NCBI GenBank assembly: GCA_963665395.2 | Contig: OY762251.1 | Location: forward strand, 2,604,001-2,668,000 | DNA from: Bin87 sp963665395 | GTDB taxonomy: Bacteria > Chloroflexota > Dehalococcoidia > Lucifugimonadales > UBA3495 | Direction of reading: 5' to 3' | Length of the DNA stretch: 64,000 nucleotides | Shown here: positions 59,908-64,000 of the stretch, piece by piece | Layout: the number at the start of each line of letters is the position of its first letter | Numbering within the stretch: the stretch's first letter is position 1 | The notes under the pieces: model-generated | What the model saw: the letters and a program-made list of their open reading frames with translations, nothing else | What the model was told of the DNA's origin: nothing | Databases searched by the model: none | Position numbers and translations under genes: made by a program

Positions 59908-61821
59908 CTACTGCCGGCACTCGTCGTCCATCCAGACCGTATCCATCCGGTCCAGGTTGTGCACCAGGGCGCCATGCTTGCCCTCGATGCCGTGGACGCA
60001 CGTGCGCCACGCCCCCAGCGTCCGGTTGTACCAATACTCCACCGTGGGCGGGTCTGCGTCCAGGATCTCTGCCGCCTGTTGCACCAACTCGTACCGTTTG
60101 TCAAAGTCCGGTTCCGAGTCCACCTTTTCCATGATGGCGTCGAACTCCGGGTTGCAGTAGTTGGAGTGGTTCTCGCCCCCGCCGCAGCGATAGAAGCTGT
60201 TCATGTACGCCGACGGATCGATAAACGGCGAGGCGATGCCGCCAATGGTCAGGTCGAAGTTCCGGTTCGCCAGTTCCTCGAACCACACCGCCGACGCGAC
60301 CGGACGGATTTCGGACTCGATGCCCAGGATCCGGTTGAACTCCAACTGCGCCACCTGCGCCGCCGCCGTCCAGTGCGCGCTGTTCGGGTCGCGCTGCATC
60401 AGGTCAACGTTCTTGATGCCCTCGCCGTAGCCGGCTTCAGCCATCAGCCGCTTGGCCTCGGCTTCGGCGGCGGGACGGTCAAACACCATGCGCTGGTCAA
60501 TTTCCGCCTGCGGCAGCTGGAACGCCTGGTCCTGGAAGGTCCAGCCCGTGCCTCCCTTGTAGCCGTACAGCCACTCGCTGACCACCTCGTGGATGGCGTC
60601 CCGGTCCAGGGCCAGCCACAGCGCTTTGCGCACCCTCGGATCATTCCACGGCTCCCGGTCGGTGTTGATCCACACCGCCAGGTACGAGTATGACGAGAAC
60701 GGCTGGGCTTCGTAGCGGTCGTCGTTCGACAGGATCTCGAATGCCGCCGGGTCAATGGTCTGCGAGAATTCCACGTTCCCCGCCAACAGAGCGGCGGAGC
60801 GGGTCGTGCTATTGCCCAGCGGATAGGTCCATACTTCGTCCAGGTACGGCAGTCCCTCGTTCCAGTAGTCCGGGAACCGCTCGTTCTTCCAGACCTCGCC
60901 CTCCTGGTGCTCCAGGAACCGGAACGCGCCCGTGCTCGGCGCGTCGGCGCCGTTCAGCTTCAGGTCGTAGTTGTTCGCTTCCAGGAAGCCTTTCTCAAAG
61001 ACGCCGTGCCATTCCAGCGCAAACAGATTCAACCCGTAGTTCAACGGCGGCGCCTTCTCGAAGCTGAATTGCACCGTCAGCGGGTCGATCACTTGTATCG
61101 ACGGCCCGAAGGGCGTGTACAGTCCCTTCCGCGCGCTGACCACGCCCGCCGGCGGGTCAATCACCCGCGACCAGGAAGCCGCCACGTCATCGGAATCCAT
61201 GATCTCGCCGGTGTGGAACATCACGTTTTCCCGTAGCGGGAAGGTCCACGTCTTGCCATCCTCCGAAACGTCCCAGTTGGTTGCGATATCCGGAATGATG
61301 GTCTTGCCGCCGTCCAGCGGGTTGTACCGCAGCAGGTTGTTCAACACCATCATCTGCTTGAAGGAGTTGGACACGCTGGAAACCTGCATCAGGTCGTAGT
61401 GCGCCGGGTCAAAGTAGCCGCCGCGCCGCAGGATGCCGCCCCATTGGGCGTCGGGATAGGCGTCCTTGGTGACGGGATTGGCCAGCACCTCGGAAGGCAG
61501 CGCCGCCGGCAGCGGCGTGGGTGTGGCGTCCGGCGGCGTGGTGGGCCGAGGCGTCGGCGGGACGCGGGTGGCTTGCGGTTGGGCCTGGGGCTGCTGGCCG
61601 CCGCTGCCGGAGCCGGAAGCCGCTCCTGTAGTACCGGAACCGCCGCCGGTGGCGGGAGCCGCCGCTCCGGTGGCGGCGGAACCCGTGGATCCGGTGTCGG
61701 CGGGCGCGGCCGGTGCGGCCGGCGCTTCGGTTCCGCCGCAGGCCACGGCGGCCACCAGGATTATCGTCAGAACGGCGGCCAGCGCCGCAACGGGTGATGT
61801 GAGCAGTCGCTTCGGTTTCAA
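59908..61821 (-). CDS. Peptide-binding lipoprotein of ABC importer (SBP family 5)
   Basis: 637 residues from TTG 61821, chosen for the GGAGG four bases upstream. Signal with lipobox VAAVAC (Cys about 29), a Ala/Gly/Pro/Thr-rich linker to about 110, then the family 5 fold with NLLRYNPLDGGKTIIPDIATNWDVSEDGKTW (about 165-195) and FAWWL-type later segments such as YSYLAVWINTDREPWNDPRVRKAL. Binds peptides or other solutes outside the membrane. Very similar to the protein at 62184. Confidence 0.9.
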   Translation of the reverse strand: MKPKRLLTSPVAALAAVLTIILVAAVACGGTEAPAAPAAPADTGSTGSAATGAAAPATGGGSGTTGAASGSGSGGQQPQAQPQATRVPPTPRPTTPPDATPTPLPAALPSEVLANPVTKDAYPDAQWGGILRRGGYFDPAHYDLMQVSSVSNSFKQMMVLNNLLRYNPLDGGKTIIPDIATNWDVSEDGKTWTFPLRENVMFHTGEIMDSDDVAASWSRVIDPPAGVVSARKGLYTPFGPSIQVIDPLTVQFSFEKAPPLNYGLNLFALEWHGVFEKGFLEANNYDLKLNGADAPSTGAFRFLEHQEGEVWKNERFPDYWNEGLPYLDEVWTYPLGNSTTRSAALLAGNVEFSQTIDPAAFEILSNDDRYEAQPFSSYSYLAVWINTDREPWNDPRVRKALWLALDRDAIHEVVSEWLYGYKGGTGWTFQDQAFQLPQAEIDQRMVFDRPAAEAEAKRLMAEAGYGEGIKNVDLMQRDPNSAHWTAAAQVAQLEFNRILGIESEIRPVASAVWFEELANRNFDLTIGGIASPFIDPSAYMNSFYRCGGGENHSNYCNPEFDAIMEKVDSEPDFDKRYELVQQAAEILDADPPTVEYWYNRTLGAWRTCVHGIEGKHGALVHNLDRMDTVWMDDECRQ

Positions 61822-61830
61822 ATGTCCTCC

Positions 61831-61850
61831 GCAGGTATTCGACAACCTGC
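61831..61850 (-). promoter_or_regulatory. Stem-loop directly before the ribosome-binding site
   Basis: In RNA, GCAGGT-(8-base loop)-ACCTGC just ahead of GGAGG and the TTG start of the binding-protein gene. The stem could hide or expose the ribosome site. Confidence 0.45.
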
Positions 61851-62017
61851 CGCTATCACAGATTAGCCGGCGCGATTATCCCGCTTTCGGAGAACCACAA
61901 TCCGCTGTATCAATCGCCATGCTGCGCGATAAAAAGCGTCGCGCAACATTGTTGCCGTTGATAAATTTCGCTGCCGCGTCAACGATAGCGAAATCGGCTC
62001 TCCGACCGACTGCGCGG

Positions 62018-62046
62018 ATTGTAGGCATTGCCATTGGTCATGTCAA
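62018..62046 (-). promoter_or_regulatory. Promoter for the 59908 binding-protein gene
   Basis: TTGACA (62046-62041), 17-base spacer, TACAAT (62023-62018). Both hexamers are close to consensus. The 5' leader is about 190 bases. Confidence 0.65.
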
Positions 62047-62084
62047 TGTCAAATATTCCTTCTCAAGGTGGGCGCCAAACAATC

Positions 62085-62177
62085 GTCAGAAGCAGGATGT
62101 TCGGGATTTTAAAGATTGGCGGGATAGAGAGCATCCATCCTGAAAATCCTTGAAATCCCGCCAATCCTGCTTCCGAC
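62085..62177. repeat. Long inverted repeat family GTCAGAAGCAGGAT, copy 5
   Basis: Starts GTCAGAAGCAGGATGTTCGG and ends AATCCTGCTTCCGAC. Between the stop of the second binding-protein gene and the promoter of the first. Confidence 0.85.
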
Positions 62178-62183
62178 AATCAA

Positions 62184-64000
62184 CTACTGACTGCAGCCTG
62201 CATCCATCCACACGGTATCCATGCGGTCCAGGTTATGAACCAGGGCGCCGTTCTTGCCTTCGATGCCGTGGACGCAGTTTAGCCATGCCGCCAGGGTGCG
62301 GTTGTACCAGAACTCGACCGTGGGCGGGTCAGCGTCCAGAATCTGAGCGGCCTGCTGCACCAGCTCGTACCGCCTGTCGAAGTCCGGTTCGGCGTCCACC
62401 TCTTTCATGATGGCGTCGAACTCCTCGTTGCAGTAGTTGGAGTAGTTCTCTCCGCCCTCGCAGTTGTAGAAGGTGTTCAGGTACGCCGACGGGTCAATGA
62501 ACGGCGCGGCGGTTGCGCCCAGCGTGATGTCGAAGTTGCGGTTGGCCATCTCCTCAAACCAGACTGCCGAAGCCACCGGTCGAATGGTTGACTCGATGCC
62601 CAGGATCCGCTTGAACTCCAGTTGCACGAACTGGGCTCCGGCGGTATAGAAGGGACTGGCCGGATCCCGCTGCATCAGGTCAACGTTCTTGATGCCCTCG
62701 CCGTAGCCGGCTTCTTCCATGAGCCGCTTGGCCTCGGCTTCCGCGGCTGCCCGGTCGTACACCAGCCGGGCGTCAATCTCGGCCCGAGGCAACTGGAAGG
62801 CCTGATCCTGGAAAGTCCAGCCAGTGCCGCCCGGGTATCCGAAGACGTACTCACTCAACACCTCGTGGATCGCATGGCGGTCAACCGCCAGCCACATCGC
62901 CTTGCGCACCTTGGGGTTGCTCCACGGCTCTTTGTCCGTGTTGAACCAGACCGCGCCGTAGGAGTAGGACGAGAAAGGCTGTGCCTCGTACCGCACGTCG
63001 TTCTTCAGGATTTCGTAAGCCGCCGGGTCGATGGTCTGGGCATACTCAACGTTGCCGGCCAGCAGGGCGGCGGAACGGTTCAGGCTGGATCCCAACGGAT
63101 ACGTCCAAACCTCGTCCAGGTAAGGCAGGCCCTCGTTCCAGTAGTCCGGGAACCGCTCGTTCTTCCACACCTCGCCTTCCTGGTGCTCCAGGAACTGGAA
63201 CGCGCCGGTGCCGGGGGCCTCGTCGCCGTTCAGTTTCAGGTCGTAGTTGTTGGCCTCCAGGAACGCCTTGGGGAAGACCCCGTGCCATTCCAGGGCGAAC
63301 AGATTCAGCCCGTAGTTCAGCGGCGGGGCTTTTTCAAAGTTGAACTGAACCGTCAGCGGGTCCACCACCTGTATCGACGGGCTGAAAGGCGAGTACAGAC
63401 CCTTGCGCGCGCTGACCACGCCACCGGGAGGATTGATGACACGAGACCATGACGCCGCCACGTCATCTGCTGTCATAACGGAACCATCGTGGAACGTCAC
63501 CCCTTCGCGCAGCGGGAAGGTCCAAACCGTGCCGTCCTCCGAAACCTCCCAGCTGGTCGCCAGGTCCGGAATGATGGTCTGGCCGGCGTCAATCGGGTTG
63601 TAGCGCAGCACGTTGTTGAGCAGCATCATCTGCTTGAACGAGTTGACCACGCTGGAAACCTGCATCAGGTCGTAGTGCGCCGGGTCCGAATAACCACCGC
63701 GCCGCAGGATGCCGCCGTACTGGGCGTTGGCGTACACGTCTTTGGTGATAGGGTTGGCTACCACCTCGGAGGGCAGAGCAGCCGGGAGAGGCGTCGGAGT
63801 GGCGGCGGGCGCGGCCGCCGCTTGCGGGGGGCTGGTTGCGGCGGGCTTGGCGGCGGGTTGACTCTGGCTTTGACCTTGACCCTGGTTTTGTGGTTGGGCT
63901 TGCTGTTGGGTTTGTGGCTGGGCCTGAGATTGCGGTTGCGCCGGACTGGCGGCGCTGCCGCCGCTGGGCGCTGCGGTTGCTGGGGCTGCCTGTGGCGCTT
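62184..64000 (-). CDS. Peptide-binding lipoprotein of ABC importer (SBP family 5), N-terminus outside window
   Basis: The visible part is 605 codons and enters from the right edge in a Gln/Pro/Ala-rich linker (QPQSQAQPQTQQQAQPQNQG). From SEVVANPITKDVYANAQYGG on it follows the neighbour at 59908 almost residue by residue. Major differences are in the linker, so the two may be recent duplicates with different ligands. Lipobox and start are not visible. Confidence 0.88.
   Translation of the reverse strand, partial: APQAAPATAAPSGGSAASPAQPQSQAQPQTQQQAQPQNQGQGQSQSQPAAKPAATSPPQAAAAPAATPTPLPAALPSEVVANPITKDVYANAQYGGILRRGGYSDPAHYDLMQVSSVVNSFKQMMLLNNVLRYNPIDAGQTIIPDLATSWEVSEDGTVWTFPLREGVTFHDGSVMTADDVAASWSRVINPPGGVVSARKGLYSPFSPSIQVVDPLTVQFNFEKAPPLNYGLNLFALEWHGVFPKAFLEANNYDLKLNGDEAPGTGAFQFLEHQEGEVWKNERFPDYWNEGLPYLDEVWTYPLGSSLNRSAALLAGNVEYAQTIDPAAYEILKNDVRYEAQPFSSYSYGAVWFNTDKEPWSNPKVRKAMWLAVDRHAIHEVLSEYVFGYPGGTGWTFQDQAFQLPRAEIDARLVYDRAAAEAEAKRLMEEAGYGEGIKNVDLMQRDPASPFYTAGAQFVQLEFKRILGIESTIRPVASAVWFEEMANRNFDITLGATAAPFIDPSAYLNTFYNCEGGENYSNYCNEEFDAIMKEVDAEPDFDRRYELVQQAAQILDADPPTVEFWYNRTLAAWLNCVHGIEGKNGALVHNLDRMDTVWMDAGCSQ

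Noticed and set aside
1..64000. tRNA, rRNA or origin of replication
   Set aside because: No conserved TΨC/anticodon patterns, rRNA segments or DnaA-box clusters noticed by eye; a covariance scan was not possible.

Overview
This 64 kb GC-rich window looks like part of an environmental Chloroflexota (Dehalococcoidia/SAR202-like) chromosome. That placement is an inference. It rests on the gene mix: CaiB/BaiF CoA-transferases, LLM flavin oxidoreductases, several Uma2 proteins, a UGSC selenoprotein, secreted proteins with long Pro-Thr linkers, and many short palindromic intergenic repeats. I saw no rRNA, tRNA or CRISPR array.

Layout. (1) 1-5.5 kb, minus strand: probable operon behind a good promoter at 5425-5453: a conserved protein of unknown function, a PaREP1/HEPN-like protein, a UGSC selenoprotein read through an in-frame UGA, a beta-propeller lyase-like protein, an LLM oxidoreductase, a membrane protein and the start of an SDR. 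(2) 5.5-14.7 kb: decayed IS982-like element, a cyclase-family hydrolase, two CoA-transferases, then a coupled set of RusA-like nuclease, nuclease-HEPN protein (split by an IS630 copy) and membrane protein. (3) 14.8-23.6 kb: MFS exporter and a tandem family of large secreted HExxH metallopeptidases with a W-x-QD helical repeat. The second is split by an IS630-type element, and only the last codons of a third remain beyond another IS630 copy. (4) 23.6-35.6 kb: five Uma2 genes, acetyl-CoA synthetase, a GmrSD-like DUF262/DUF1524 protein, two coupled micro membrane proteins, a Swt1-HEPN/TPR protein, an alpha/beta hydrolase, histidine decarboxylase and an ACT-domain protein. (5) 35.7-47.8 kb: HpaB-type hydroxylase, MOSC protein, HicBA, GSA-aminomutase-like enzyme, an IS701-type insertion, a double-domain esterase, a chimeric gene that borrowed the esterase start, and a VapC-like toxin. 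(6) 47.8-56 kb: second LLM oxidoreductase, a large unknown protein, a 41-residue polyproline peptide, DUF6338, epimerase, methyltransferase and a secreted FN3/GLUG-repeat protein. (7) 56-64 kb: PQQ-type propeller and an oligopeptide ABC importer (two permeases, two binding proteins, the last cut by the window edge).

The most notable points are the UGA-decoded UGSC protein with a candidate SECIS; IS630 insertions whose removal restores host frames exactly and whose transposase stop codon is built from the TA target; 15- and about 25-bp hairpin micro-insertions shared by two unrelated decayed transposase genes; a five-copy long inverted repeat that supplies the stop codon of two genes; and the metallopeptidase family, for which I know no description.
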